This document shows, one piece after another, positions 44,757 through 53,894 of a stretch of DNA of 64,000 nt. The stretch lies in the NCBI RefSeq assembly GCF_000382245.1, contig NZ_KB907864.1, forward strand, positions 8,424 through 72,423, given 5' to 3'. The position numbers and the translations under genes are program-made. Each line of letters opens with the position of its first letter. The first letter of the stretch is position 1. Under the pieces are notes generated by a model that did no database searches, was not told the origin of the DNA, and worked only from the letters and a program-made list of their open reading frames with translations. This stretch comes from Kushneria aurantia DSM 21353. GTDB lineage: Bacteria; Pseudomonadota; Gammaproteobacteria; Pseudomonadales; Halomonadaceae.

Positions 44757-47264
44757 TCAAGCGCGCCGGATCAGCCAGTTGGTGGTAAACGTCGCGGCAT
44801 TGGCCGGTCGTCCGAACAGAAAGCCCTGAATAAGCTGCACCGGGAAACGTGCCAGGGCGTCGAGCTGTTCATGGGTTTCGACCCCCTCCGCCACCACCTG
44901 CAGATCGAGCCCCTCGGCCAGACCGGTGACCGCCGCCAGAATGGCTTCGCTGCCGCGGCGGTTGCCTTCGGTCAGCGCCTGAATGAAGGTGCGGTCGATC
45001 TTGAGGGTGGTGATCGGCAGATCCTGCAGATAGCTGAGCGACGAGTAGCCGGTACCGAAGTCGTCGATCGCCACCCTATGGCCCAGATCGCGCAGTGCTT
45101 CCAGTGCCGTGATGGCCTGCTGATGCCTGTCGAGCAGAGTGCTCTCGGTCAGCTCGAAGCTGATCAGTTCGGCGGGGATGGCGAACGCTTCGAGGCGGGT
45201 GCGGATGTCGTCGATCAGATCGTGCTGCCAGAACTGCCGGGGGGAGAGGTTGATCGCGATCGGTACCGGCTCGAGGCCTGCCGCAAGCCAGTCGTGGAGC
45301 TGCTGCAGGACCTGGTCCAGCAGCCGCTGGCCGAGTTGCAGAATCAGCCCGGCGCTCTCGGCCAGCGGAATGAATTCGCCCGGCGATACCTGGCCCAGCT
45401 GCGGATGATGCCAGCGCATCAGCGCCTCGGCACTGTACAGCCGGCCGCTGTCGCGCTCGAACAGCGGCTGATAGTAAGCCTCGATTCCCTCGCCCTGCGC
45501 CAGGCTTTCGCGCAGTGCGGTCTCCAGTGTCATGCGCCGGTTGTTGTGAAACTCCATGTCGCTGCTGTAAAGGCGCCAGGTGTTGCGCCCCTCGCGCTTG
45601 GCGCGATACATGGCGGCGTCGGCGTGCTGGATCAGCGTTTCGGCACTGTTGGCGTCCGAGGGGTAGAAGCTGACGCCGAGGCTGCAGCCCACCCGCACCT
45701 GGCGGCGGCGCAGATCGAAGGGGGCGCTGATGGCGTCGATCATGCGGCGCACCACGCTCACCGCCTCGTCGACGCCGCCGACGTTGGGCAGCAGGGCGAT
45801 GAACTCGTCGCCGCCCAGCCGTCCCAGGCTGTCGTCGTCGCGCAGGCAGTTTTCCAGCCGCCGCGCAACCAGCGTCAGCAGCTCGTCGCCGGCGGCGTGG
45901 TCGAGGGAGTCGTTGATCTGTTTGAAGTGATCGAGATCGATGAAGACCACTGCCAGCTGCTGCGAATGGCGCCTGGCGTGGCGGGTCGCCAGCGACAGAC
46001 GGTCCTCGATCAGCCGCCGGTTGGGCAGCCCGGTCAGGGCGTCATACCAGGCCAGGTGGTGGACTCGCTGTTCGTTTTCGCGCACCTGGGTGATATCGCT
46101 GAACATGGCGGCGAAGTGGCTCGTCTCGCCCGCCTCGTCGTAAATGGCGGTGACGGTCAGCATCTCCAGGTAGAGCTCACCGCCCTTGCGTCGGTTCCAG
46201 ATTTCGCCGCGCCAGTAGCCGTGCTGGTGCATGGCGTGCCACATATTCTGATAGAAGTCGGCGTTCTGGCGCCCCGAGGAGAGCAGGCTGCCCGGGGTGT
46301 GGCCCACGGCCTCGTCGAGTTCATAGCCGGTGAGATGGGTGAAAGCCGGATTGACGAACTCGATGCGCCCCCCGGCATCGGTGATCATGATGCCCTCCAG
46401 CGTCGACTCGATGACCTGCTCCGCCAGTCGCAGGCTCTGCCGCGACTGCCTGATGGCCGAGTCGTGTTGTTCGAGCGTATCGCGCAGCGTGTCAAGATGG
46501 CGGTACTCTTCGGTGGAGATAATGTCGGCGAACCCCAGGATGCCGATCACCTCTTCGCTGTCGTCGAGTACCGCAAGGTGGCGCAGCCGGTGGTGAATCA
46601 GCCGGTCACGAGCGTTGATCAGTGCCTCGTCCCGGTTGATGCTCAGCAGCGGCCGGCTGGCCAACCGGCCTATTGCCATGTTGCCCGGGTAACTTGCCAC
46701 GAAGCGTACCAGGTCGCGCGTGGTCAGGATGCCCAGATGGTCGTCGTAGCGAACGATAACGGCATCACAGGCAGGAGAGGTGCGCATGCGTTGCACCGCC
46801 TCGCTCAACGGCAGGGAGGCTGCCAGGGTCAATGGTGCGCTGCGCATCGCATTTTCCACCTTGCGCAGGCGAAGATAGCTCTCCAGCCCCTTTTCGAGCG
46901 CAATATCGTTGCGCGAGACGATACCCAGTGGCGTCTCGTCGTCATCGACCACCAGCAGGTGTCGGATTCCCTTTTCATCAAATATCCGAGCGGCGGTATC
47001 GATCGTGGCGTGCGGCTTGATGCTGGTGATCGGGCTGCTCATGACCTGCTCGACAGGGCACTGGGCTGCGCCAGGGTCGGCGAAATCCACCATCAGCGCA
47101 TCCTGCTCGGTCCAGATGCCCAGCACCTCGTCTCCCCGGGTGATCAGCATCGAGCTACAGTAACGCTCACTCATGCGCACGGCGGCGTCACTCAAGCGCG
47201 TTCCCGCCGGGCAGCGCAGCAGTGCGGTTTTCATGATGCTTGCAACGTATGCGGGTTCGGTCAT
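44757..47264 (-). CDS. CBS4-PAS-GGDEF-EAL cyclic-di-GMP protein
   Basis: 835-residue soluble signalling protein. Four CBS repeats (two Bateman modules) span about 1-255, a coiled linker 258-275, PAS about 280-395, GGDEF about 405-570, EAL about 585-830. The GGDEF site (GRLGGDEFIALL) is intact with an inhibitory RxxD (RDDD) five residues before it. The EAL site is intact (EALMRWHH, NLSPRQFW, ELTESTLL, DDFGTGYSS). Either synthesis or breakdown could dominate. CBS domains suggest adenylate nucleotides or c-di-AMP-like ligands as input, and PAS a redox or small-molecule signal. No transmembrane segment. Divergent from poxB. Confidence 0.92.
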   Translation of the reverse strand: MTEPAYVASIMKTALLRCPAGTRLSDAAVRMSERYCSSMLITRGDEVLGIWTEQDALMVDFADPGAAQCPVEQVMSSPITSIKPHATIDTAARIFDEKGIRHLLVVDDDETPLGIVSRNDIALEKGLESYLRLRKVENAMRSAPLTLAASLPLSEAVQRMRTSPACDAVIVRYDDHLGILTTRDLVRFVASYPGNMAIGRLASRPLLSINRDEALINARDRLIHHRLRHLAVLDDSEEVIGILGFADIISTEEYRHLDTLRDTLEQHDSAIRQSRQSLRLAEQVIESTLEGIMITDAGGRIEFVNPAFTHLTGYELDEAVGHTPGSLLSSGRQNADFYQNMWHAMHQHGYWRGEIWNRRKGGELYLEMLTVTAIYDEAGETSHFAAMFSDITQVRENEQRVHHLAWYDALTGLPNRRLIEDRLSLATRHARRHSQQLAVVFIDLDHFKQINDSLDHAAGDELLTLVARRLENCLRDDDSLGRLGGDEFIALLPNVGGVDEAVSVVRRMIDAISAPFDLRRRQVRVGCSLGVSFYPSDANSAETLIQHADAAMYRAKREGRNTWRLYSSDMEFHNNRRMTLETALRESLAQGEGIEAYYQPLFERDSGRLYSAEALMRWHHPQLGQVSPGEFIPLAESAGLILQLGQRLLDQVLQQLHDWLAAGLEPVPIAINLSPRQFWQHDLIDDIRTRLEAFAIPAELISFELTESTLLDRHQQAITALEALRDLGHRVAIDDFGTGYSSLSYLQDLPITTLKIDRTFIQALTEGNRRGSEAILAAVTGLAEGLDLQVVAEGVETHEQLDALARFPVQLIQGFLFGRPANAATFTTNWLIRRA

Positions 47265-47458
47265 GGTAGTGCCCGGGCTACAGAAGCGGCCTGTTTCGAC
47301 GGCTAAATGGGGTTTGGGAAGTTATAGCGCTGAAGCGCCTGCGAAGGTTGTCCGCCCGGTTATATCGGCGCCCAATCTTTCTACTAAAGTGTAATCAGGG
47401 CGCGACCTTTGTAGTAGACCTTTTCGAAGGCGCCACGATCGATTACAGGGAGTATCGG

Positions 47459-49198
47459 ATGAGTGATTATACCGTTGCCGACATGATGGTCCGCACGCTG
47501 TCGCGGGCTGGTGTCGAGAACATCTGGGGGCTGCCGGGAGACTCGCTCAACGGGTTGACCGAGAGCCTGCGGCGCCAGCAGCAGATGACATGGCGCGGCG
47601 TGCGCCATGAAGAGGTCGCCGCACTGGCGGCCGGCGGCGAAGCCGAGGCGCGCGAAGGGCTGGCGGTATGTGCCGGCTCCTGCGGGCCGGGCAATCTGCA
47701 TCTGATCAACGGCCTCTATGAGGCCAAACGCGCCCGCCTGCCAATGCTGGCGATCGCCGCGCAGATCCCCTCCAGCGAGGTGGGGCTGGGCTATTTTCAG
47801 GAGACCCACCCGGAAAATCTCTTCAAGGAGTGCAGCGACTACTGCGAACTGATCAGCCATCCGGAGCAGGCGCAGCGTGTGCTCGAGACCGCCATGCGCA
47901 CCGCCATTCTGGAAAAGAGCGTGGCGGTCGTCGTCATCTCCGGTGACGTGGCGCTGCAGCCTGCTGTCGAGCAGAAGATGCAGTGGAGTGCCCCGGTGCC
48001 GGCGGTGCCGGTGCCCGCCGAGGCGGAACTGGATGAGCTGGCAGCGCTGATCAACGACGGCCAAAAGGTCGCCATGCTGTGTGGCGCGGGTTGCGCCGGC
48101 GCCCACGATGAGGTGGTGGCGCTGGCCGAGCGGCTCAGGGCACCGATCGTGCATGCGCTGCGCGGCAAGGCGTGGCTTGAATACGACAATCCTTATGATG
48201 TCGGCATGACCGGCCTGATTGGCTTCAGCTCCGGCTATCACACGCTCAAGGAGTGCGATTTCCTGATCATGCTGGGAACCAACTTCCCTTACCGTGACTT
48301 CTTCCCCGACCACGGCCGCATCGTGCAGATCGATCTGCGTTCCGGCCACCTGGGTCGTCGCAGTACGCTGCTCAAGGGGCTGACGGGCGATGTGAAGGCC
48401 ACTCTCACGGCGCTGCTGCCAAAGCTTGCGGAGAAAAGCGACAGCGAGTTTCTCGATCACGCTCTCGAGCACTATCGAAAAGCGCGCGAGGGGCTGGATG
48501 AGCTGGCTACACCCGCTGCTACCGGCGAGCCGCTGCATCCGCAGTATTTGACCGCTCGCATCAGCGAACTGGCGGCCGAGGATGCCTGGTTCACCGCTGA
48601 TGTGGGCACGCCTACCATCTGGGCGGCGCGCTATCTGAAGATGAACGGCAAGCGCCGGCTGGGGGGCTCTTTCATGCATGGCTCGATGGCGGTGGCGATG
48701 CCGCAGGCGATGGGGGTACAGCTGGCCCATCGCGAGCGTCAGGTGGTGTCGCTCTCCGGCGATGGTGGCATCAACATGCTGATGGGCGATCTGATCACGC
48801 TGGCCGAGCAGCAGCTGCCGGTCAAGGTGGTGGTCTACAACAACGAGACGCTGGGCTTCGTGGCGATGGAGATGAAGGCCGCCGGCTACGTCGATGAAAC
48901 CACCGATCTGCCCCGTACCGACTACGCCGGACTGGCCGAGTCGCTGGGCATCAAGGGCATTCGAGTGCGCAGCTCGGAGCAGCTTGACGATGCCCTGCGC
49001 GAGGCCTTTGCTCATGACGGCCCGGTCATCGTCGACGTGGCCACTGCCAAACAGGAGCTGTCGATGCCGCCGGCCATCGAGGCACAGCAGGCGAAGGGTT
49101 TCAGTCTCTACATGATGCGGGCGGTGATGAGTGGCCGCGGCGACGAGGTGATCGACCTGGCCAAAACCAACTGGGTGAGTCGCTGGTTCAGGAAATAG
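47459..49198 (+). CDS. poxB: Pyruvate dehydrogenase (quinone), PoxB
   Basis: 579-residue ThDP/FAD enzyme that decarboxylates pyruvate to acetate and passes electrons to ubiquinone. It has the PYR domain with catalytic Glu in [13 protein letters not shown] (about 40-52), the central FAD domain, and the ThDP motif [15 protein letters not shown] ending with the NN pair in [10 protein letters not shown] (about 434-463). The C-terminus [14 protein letters not shown] is the PoxB membrane-binding tail. The ATG at 47459 has GGGAG upstream. The gap to the divergent cyclic-di-GMP gene is 194 bases and may hold promoters for both. Confidence 0.93.
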   Translation: MSDYTVADMMVRTLSRAGVENIWGLPGDSLNGLTESLRRQQQMTWRGVRHEEVAALAAGGEAEAREGLAVCAGSCGPGNLHLINGLYEAKRARLPMLAIAAQIPSSEVGLGYFQETHPENLFKECSDYCELISHPEQAQRVLETAMRTAILEKSVAVVVISGDVALQPAVEQKMQWSAPVPAVPVPAEAELDELAALINDGQKVAMLCGAGCAGAHDEVVALAERLRAPIVHALRGKAWLEYDNPYDVGMTGLIGFSSGYHTLKECDFLIMLGTNFPYRDFFPDHGRIVQIDLRSGHLGRRSTLLKGLTGDVKATLTALLPKLAEKSDSEFLDHALEHYRKAREGLDELATPAATGEPLHPQYLTARISELAAEDAWFTADVGTPTIWAARYLKMNGKRRLGGSFMHGSMAVAMPQAMGVQLAHRERQVVSLSGDGGINMLMGDLITLAEQQLPVKVVVYNNETLGFVAMEMKAAGYVDETTDLPRTDYAGLAESLGIKGIRVRSSEQLDDALREAFAHDGPVIVDVATAKQELSMPPAIEAQQAKGFSLYMMRAVMSGRGDEVIDLAKTNWVSRWFRK

Positions 49199-49244
49199 AT
49201 TGCTTTGTTGGTAAGCGCTTGCATATCTTGAGAGCCTCATAAAA

Positions 49245-49279
49245 AAGACCCCGACAGTCGAGCTGCCGGGGTCTTGTGC
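49245..49279. terminator. Rho-independent terminator after poxB
   Basis: AAGACCCCG (49245-49253) pairs with CGGGGTCTT (49267-49275), and inner GCAG/CTGC-type bases extend the stem around TCGAG. The A-tract on the left makes it stronger on the minus strand. On the plus strand the U-run is short. Confidence 0.75.
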
Positions 49280-49402
49280 GTTTTATCCGCAGAGAGGATG
49301 TAAAGCACAGGGCGGTATCGCCCTGGCCGACATCGCCCCCCTGCGTCATACTGGAGGCCATTTGCTGCCGGTCGCCTACCGGCCTGAACGCTGGAGTAGC
49401 GC

Positions 49403-50359
49403 ATGAGCGACACCTCGTTGAAAATCGCCGTGGTGATGGACCCCATCGACCGGGTGGCGTGGAAAAAGGACACCACCCTGGCGCTTCTATGGGCGGCGAA
49501 GCGCCACGGCCACCGCCTCTACTACCTGGAGCCGGACGATCTCTACCTGAAAAACGGCCGTGCCATGGGGCGGCTACGCTCGCTCGAGGTGTTCGAAAAC
49601 GATCCGCAGCACTATTACGCGCTGGGAGATGTAGAAGCCGGTCCGCTGGCGGATATGGACGTGATTCTGATGCGTCAGGACCCGCCGGTGGATGTCGACT
49701 TCAATAACGCCGTGCATCTGCTGGGGTTTGCCGAGCGCGAAGGGGTGCTGGTGGTCAATCCGACCCGGGCGCTTTTGACCTGCAACGAAAAGCTTTACGC
49801 CCAGCAGTTTCCGCAGTGCCTGGTGCCGACGGTGGTCTCCAGCAACGACGCCGTGCTGCGCGAGTTCCACGCCGAGCAGGGCGATACCATCTTCAAACCC
49901 CTCGATGGCATGGGCGGCAGCGGTATTTTTCATATCGCCCCGGATGGTCGCAATATCGGCTCGGTGATCGAGCAGCTGACGCGCCGGGGTGCCCAGCAGA
50001 TCATGGCGCAGCGCTATATTCCCGAGATCAGCCGTGGCGATACCCGCATTCTGCTGATCGACGGCGAGCCGGTGCCCTATGGCCTCGCCCGCATCCCCAG
50101 CGCTGGTGAGGTGCGCGGCAACCTGGCCGCCGGTGGCCGCGGTGAGGCGCGCGAGCTGACCGAGCGTGACCGCTGGCTGGTCGCTCAGGTGCAGCCTTCG
50201 ATTCGGGAGATGGGCCTTGTGTTCGTCGGCCTCGATGTGATCGGCGATTACATCACCGAGATCAACGTCACCAGCCCTACCTGTGCGCGCGAGATCGACA
50301 GCCAGAAGGGGACCGATATTGGCGGTATGCTACTGACGGCGATCGAACGGCGTTTCTGA
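49403..50359 (+). CDS. gshB: Glutathione synthetase
   Basis: 318-residue ATP-grasp ligase joining gamma-glutamylcysteine and glycine. It begins LKIAVVMDPIDRVAWKKDTT (about 5-24), has LMRQDPPVDVDFNNAVHLL (about 90-108), the ATP-grasp IFKPLDGMGGSGIFHI, and a C-terminal EINVTSPTCAREIDSQKGTDI with metal-binding Glu/Asn. Length typical (315). It leads the conserved gshB-algH-ruvX series. Confidence 0.96.
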   Translation: MSDTSLKIAVVMDPIDRVAWKKDTTLALLWAAKRHGHRLYYLEPDDLYLKNGRAMGRLRSLEVFENDPQHYYALGDVEAGPLADMDVILMRQDPPVDVDFNNAVHLLGFAEREGVLVVNPTRALLTCNEKLYAQQFPQCLVPTVVSSNDAVLREFHAEQGDTIFKPLDGMGGSGIFHIAPDGRNIGSVIEQLTRRGAQQIMAQRYIPEISRGDTRILLIDGEPVPYGLARIPSAGEVRGNLAAGGRGEARELTERDRWLVAQVQPSIREMGLVFVGLDVIGDYITEINVTSPTCAREIDSQKGTDIGGMLLTAIERRF

Positions 50360-50399
50360 ACCGCGGCTGGTGCGCTGCGCTGCCGCAGTCGGCCCTCTT

Positions 50400-50440
50400 G
50401 CGTCAGGATGTTATACTGAATGTTATTACACCCCTGACGC
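50400..50440. promoter_or_regulatory. Inverted repeat around a -10-like element upstream of algH
   Basis: GCGTCAGG (50400-50407) and CCTGACGC (50433-50440) are perfect inverted 8-mers, flanking an AT-rich centre that holds TATACT (50412-50417). It could be an operator or an RNA hairpin of the algH-ruvX transcript. Confidence 0.45.
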
Positions 50441-50543
50441 CCATATATTGCTACCGGGTGCTGCGCCCGGTGGCTCCCCTGTTCTGATCGGCACGGCTGC
50501 CCGGGCGCAGCCGTGCGTTCCTGCGTCGCGACCCGGGAGGCTC

Positions 50544-51101
50544 ATGCAAGGTTTACGCGATCATTTTCTCATGGCGATGCCCCATCTCGAGGATGACAAC
50601 TTCGCGGGCTCGCTCACCTACATTTGCGATCATGACGATAACGGCACCCTCGGGCTAATGCTCAACCAGCCCATGGAGCTGACCCTGGAGGGACTGTTCG
50701 AGCAGCTCGAAATCGACGCCTCGGGCTGTGATGAGCTCAGCACAGCGGTGCTCAGCGGCGGGCCGGTGCACCGTGAACGCGGCTTTATTCTGCACAGCGG
50801 CAGCCCTGAGCAGTGGGACTCCAGTATCCGCACCGGCGACAATCGGGCGCTGACCACCTCGATGGATATTCTGCACGCCATTGCCGCCGGGCGCGGGCCT
50901 TCGAGCTTTCTGGTCTGCCTCGGCTGTGTGGGCTGGGAGCCGGATCAGCTGGCGCGTGAAATGAAGGACAACACCTGGTTGACGGTGGAGGCCAGCGACG
51001 AGGTGCTCTTTCATACCCCTGCCGCTGCCAGACTGGACGCCGCTGCCGGCCGCCTGGGGGTGGACCTGCGCCTGCTGTCGCGGGAAGCGGGTCATGGCTG
51101 A
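50544..51101 (+). CDS. algH: UPF0301 protein YqgE/AlgH
   Basis: 185-residue UPF0301 protein, called AlgH in pseudomonads where it was linked to alginate regulation. It has LRDHFLMAMPHLEDDNFAGSLTYI (about 4-27), LGLMLNQPMELTL, VLSGGPVHRERGFILHS (about 69-85) and CLGCVGWEPDQLAREM. Biochemical role not established. The ATG at 50544 has GGGAGG upstream. It overlaps ruvX by eight bases, the usual coupling. Confidence 0.93.
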   Translation: MQGLRDHFLMAMPHLEDDNFAGSLTYICDHDDNGTLGLMLNQPMELTLEGLFEQLEIDASGCDELSTAVLSGGPVHRERGFILHSGSPEQWDSSIRTGDNRALTTSMDILHAIAAGRGPSSFLVCLGCVGWEPDQLAREMKDNTWLTVEASDEVLFHTPAAARLDAAAGRLGVDLRLLSREAGHG

Positions 51102-51558
51102 CAGCGCCTCGGAGCGGCGGCTGGTGCTGGCCTTCGATTTCGGCACCCGTCGCATCGGCGTGGCGGTGGGCAACGAACTGCTCGGCAGTGCCACGCAGCT
51201 CGAGCCGCTTGTCGCCCGGGACGGTATTCCCGACTGGTCATGCGTAGCGGCGCTTGTCGAGGAGTGGCAGCCCGACCTTTTCGTGGTGGGCCTGCCGCTC
51301 AACATGGACGGCAGCGAGTCGGAGATGAGCCTGCGCGCGCGCAAGTTCGGCAGGCGGCTGCATGGCCGTTACGGTCGGCCGCTCGAGATGTTCGACGAGC
51401 GTGGCTCAACCCGCGAAGCCAAGCGCATCGCCCATCAGGCCGGCCATAGCGGTAATTACCGCCGCGACAGTGTCGACGGTATCGCTGCTGAGCTGATTCT
51501 CACCGGCTGGTTCGAATACCAGTCTCACGGCCAGCGCCTTCATATGCCTCGTCCTTGA
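51094..51558 (+). CDS. ruvX: Holliday junction resolvase-like / pre-16S rRNA nuclease YqgF
   Basis: 154-residue RNase-H-fold nuclease. It has VLAFDFGTRRIGVAVGNEL (about 10-28) with the first catalytic Asp, FVVGLPLNMDGSESEMSL (about 64-81), and MFDERGSTREAKR with the Glu. YqgF trims the 5' end of 16S rRNA precursors in E. coli. A Holliday-junction role has also been proposed. Starts inside the algH 3' end. 51559-51713 has no gene, only a possible -10 (TAGACT, about 51672). Confidence 0.93.
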   Translation: MADSASERRLVLAFDFGTRRIGVAVGNELLGSATQLEPLVARDGIPDWSCVAALVEEWQPDLFVVGLPLNMDGSESEMSLRARKFGRRLHGRYGRPLEMFDERGSTREAKRIAHQAGHSGNYRRDSVDGIAAELILTGWFEYQSHGQRLHMPRP

Positions 51559-51713
51559 CGCGACTCTCTTCCGAAGTAAGCGCCCACCTCGCCGCTTTGA
51601 TTTCTCCCCGCTCCACTGCCTTGCGACCGCCGGTCGCGTGGCTGATGCTCGCACAGCCGAGCGCAATGGCGCTAGACTCGAAATAACAACAGCCACACAG
51701 GGATGAAGGGAAG

Positions 51714-52841
51714 ATGACACAACCGATCCAACGTATCGGCGTGCTGACCAGCGGCGGGGACTGCGCCGGCCTCAATGCGGTGATTCGTGCGGTCGCCTAC
51801 CGCGCCATTGGCACCTACGGCTGGGAAGTGTTCGGTATCGTTGACGGCACCCTGGGGCTCATCGAGCGGCCATTGCGCTATCGCCGGCTGGATCTGCAGT
51901 TTTTTACCAACAGCCATCTGCGCGAAGGCGGCACCCTGCTGGGGACCACCAACAAGGGCGATCCCTTCGCCTTTCCCATGCCTGACGGTAGCCACCGCGA
52001 TCGCAGTGCCGACTTTGTTGAAGGCGTCAGGGAACTGGGTCTGGATGCGCTGGTGGTGATCGGCGGCGACGGCAGCATGAAAATCGTCAGTCGCCTCTGT
52101 GCGGCGGGCAATATCGGCATGGTGGGGGTGCCCAAGACGATCGACAACGATGTCCACGGTACCGACACCTCGGTGGGCTTCTCGACCGCCTCCAATGTGG
52201 TGACCGAGGCGCTCGACCGCCTGCAGCCCACTGCCGCCAGCCACCATCGGGTGATGATCCTCGAGGTGATGGGCCGCGACGCCGGCCATATCGCCCTCAA
52301 CGCCGGTATTTCCGGCGGTGCCGACGTTATTCTGATGCCCGAGGTGCCCTACTCGCTGGAGGGCGTGGCGGAGAAAATCAGAAGCGTGCTGCAGGATGAA
52401 GGCCGCAGCCACGCGCTGGTGGTGGTCGCCGAGGGCTGTCACACCGCCGGCGGCGAGACGCCCACCATCTCCTACTCCGGCGAACAGCAGCGCTACGGCG
52501 GCATCGGCCACTACCTGATGGATCGCATCAGTGACATGACCGGCGCCGAGACGCGCGTCACCATTCTGGGCCACGTACAGCGAGGCGGTACGCCCTCGAT
52601 GCACGACCGCCTGCTGGCCTCCGCCTTCGGCGTCAACGCCGTGGACCTGGTCGCGCGCGGTGAGTTCGGCAAAATGGTGGCATGGCAGCACCGCAGCGTG
52701 GTGGCGGTACCGCTGGATAACGTCACCATTGGCCCGCGCGCGCTGGACCCCGCCGGCACGCTGATGCATACCGCGCGCGGGCTGGGCATCTACTGCGGCA
52801 ACTTTGATCGCCTCGCCACCGATGATGCAAAGGGGCTATAG
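51714..52841 (+). CDS. pfkA: 6-phosphofructokinase (PfkA family)
   Basis: 375-residue PFK-family kinase. It has GVLTSGGDCAGLNAVIRAV (about 9-27), VVIGGDGSMKIVSRL (about 116-130), the catalytic VPKTIDNDVHGTDTSVGF (about 139-156), EVMGRDAGHIALNAGIS and GHVQRGGTPSMHDRLLAS. The donor-specificity positions carry Gly in GGDGS, which favours ATP, and Lys in PKTIDND, which is usual in PPi enzymes, so the phosphoryl donor is uncertain. In pseudomonads pyrR-pyrB follow ruvX. Here this gene intervenes. Confidence 0.9.
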   Translation: MTQPIQRIGVLTSGGDCAGLNAVIRAVAYRAIGTYGWEVFGIVDGTLGLIERPLRYRRLDLQFFTNSHLREGGTLLGTTNKGDPFAFPMPDGSHRDRSADFVEGVRELGLDALVVIGGDGSMKIVSRLCAAGNIGMVGVPKTIDNDVHGTDTSVGFSTASNVVTEALDRLQPTAASHHRVMILEVMGRDAGHIALNAGISGGADVILMPEVPYSLEGVAEKIRSVLQDEGRSHALVVVAEGCHTAGGETPTISYSGEQQRYGGIGHYLMDRISDMTGAETRVTILGHVQRGGTPSMHDRLLASAFGVNAVDLVARGEFGKMVAWQHRSVVAVPLDNVTIGPRALDPAGTLMHTARGLGIYCGNFDRLATDDAKGL

Positions 52842-52859
52842 CCGAAGCGAGTACTTACA

Positions 52860-53894
52860 TCACGGTGTTGGCAGCGCGTCATCGACGCCGACCTGATGGG
52901 GCGGCTGCCAGCCCACCCTGCGCAGGTCGCGCTCGAAGAGATGATCGACCCCCATCAGGGTGGCGAATATCGCCATGCGCACCGGAATACCGTTGTCGGT
53001 CTGGCGGAAGATCGCCAGTCTCGGATCGCCGTTGAGGTCGACATTGAGGTCATTGGCGCCCGGCCGGCTGTCACGCGGCAACGGATGCATCACCACCGTA
53101 TGCGGTGAGCAGTGGCGGTCGAGAAAGGCGCGATCGACGCTGAAATCCTGCGACAGTGAAAACCCCTCCTCCATCTCCTGGGTGAAGCGCTCCTTCTGAA
53201 TACGGGTGGCGTAGACCACGTCGACATCGCCGTAGTCGGCATTGAGTGAATCGCGCTGGGCCACTCGGTGGCCGGCATTTTCGGCGTGGTCGATCAACTC
53301 TGCCGGCATCTCCAGGCCCGGCGGTGACACCAGCGTCAGCCGTAGCGGCTCATAAAGCGACAGTAGCTTGATCAGTGAGTGCACCGTGCGGCCGTAGCGC
53401 AGATCGCCGGTCAGCAGCAGGTGAGCGCCGGCGAACGCCTTGCCGAGGCGCTCGAACTCCTTGCGTATGGTGTAGAGATCGAGCAGTGCCTGGCTGGGGT
53501 GCTCGCCGGGCCCGTCACCACCGTTGATTACCGGCACATGGGTCGCGGCAGCGAACTCTGTCACCGAGCCGGCATCAGGGTGGCGCATCACGATGGCGTC
53601 GACATAGCCGCTGATCACCCGGCTGGTGTCGTAGAGCGACTCCCCCTTGGCCATCGACGAAAAAGTGAAGCCTGTCGTGTCGCAGACACTGCCGCCCAGC
53701 CGGCTGAAGGCGGCGTGAAAGCTCATGCGGGTGCGCGTACTGGCCTCGAAAAAAAGATTGCCCAGTACCGCGCCTTCCAGCACTCGCGTAATAGCGCGGC
53801 GCTGGGCGATGGGTTCCATGCGGTGGGCAACATCGAAAAGGCGCTCGACATAGTCGCGGGAGAGGGTATCGACGGATAGCAGGTGGGCGTTCAT
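52860..53894 (-). CDS. pyrB: Aspartate carbamoyltransferase
   Basis: 344-residue catalytic chain making carbamoyl-aspartate in pyrimidine synthesis. The carbamoyl-phosphate site is FFEASTRTRMSFHAAFSRLG (about 48-67), HPSQALLDLYTI (about 137-148) binds aspartate, and HPLPRDSRPGANDLNVDLNG is present. It is longer than the E. coli chain (311), with an extended C-terminus. The ATG at 53894 has CGGAG upstream. An earlier in-frame ATG at 53996 lacks support. It converges on pfkA, and no pyrI, pyrR or dihydroorotase gene is next to it. Confidence 0.94.
   Translation of the reverse strand: MNAHLLSVDTLSRDYVERLFDVAHRMEPIAQRRAITRVLEGAVLGNLFFEASTRTRMSFHAAFSRLGGSVCDTTGFTFSSMAKGESLYDTSRVISGYVDAIVMRHPDAGSVTEFAAATHVPVINGGDGPGEHPSQALLDLYTIRKEFERLGKAFAGAHLLLTGDLRYGRTVHSLIKLLSLYEPLRLTLVSPPGLEMPAELIDHAENAGHRVAQRDSLNADYGDVDVVYATRIQKERFTQEMEEGFSLSQDFSVDRAFLDRHCSPHTVVMHPLPRDSRPGANDLNVDLNGDPRLAIFRQTDNGIPVRMAIFATLMGVDHLFERDLRRVGWQPPHQVGVDDALPTP

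Noticed and set aside
44871-47306. 811-codon open frame on the plus strand
   Set aside because: It is antisense to the CBS-PAS-GGDEF-EAL gene, whose domains are unmistakable. Long antisense frames are expected in high-GC DNA. Its peptide has no recognisable domain.
47384-49240. 618-codon minus-strand open frame
   Set aside because: Mirror of poxB. No domain and no ribosome site.
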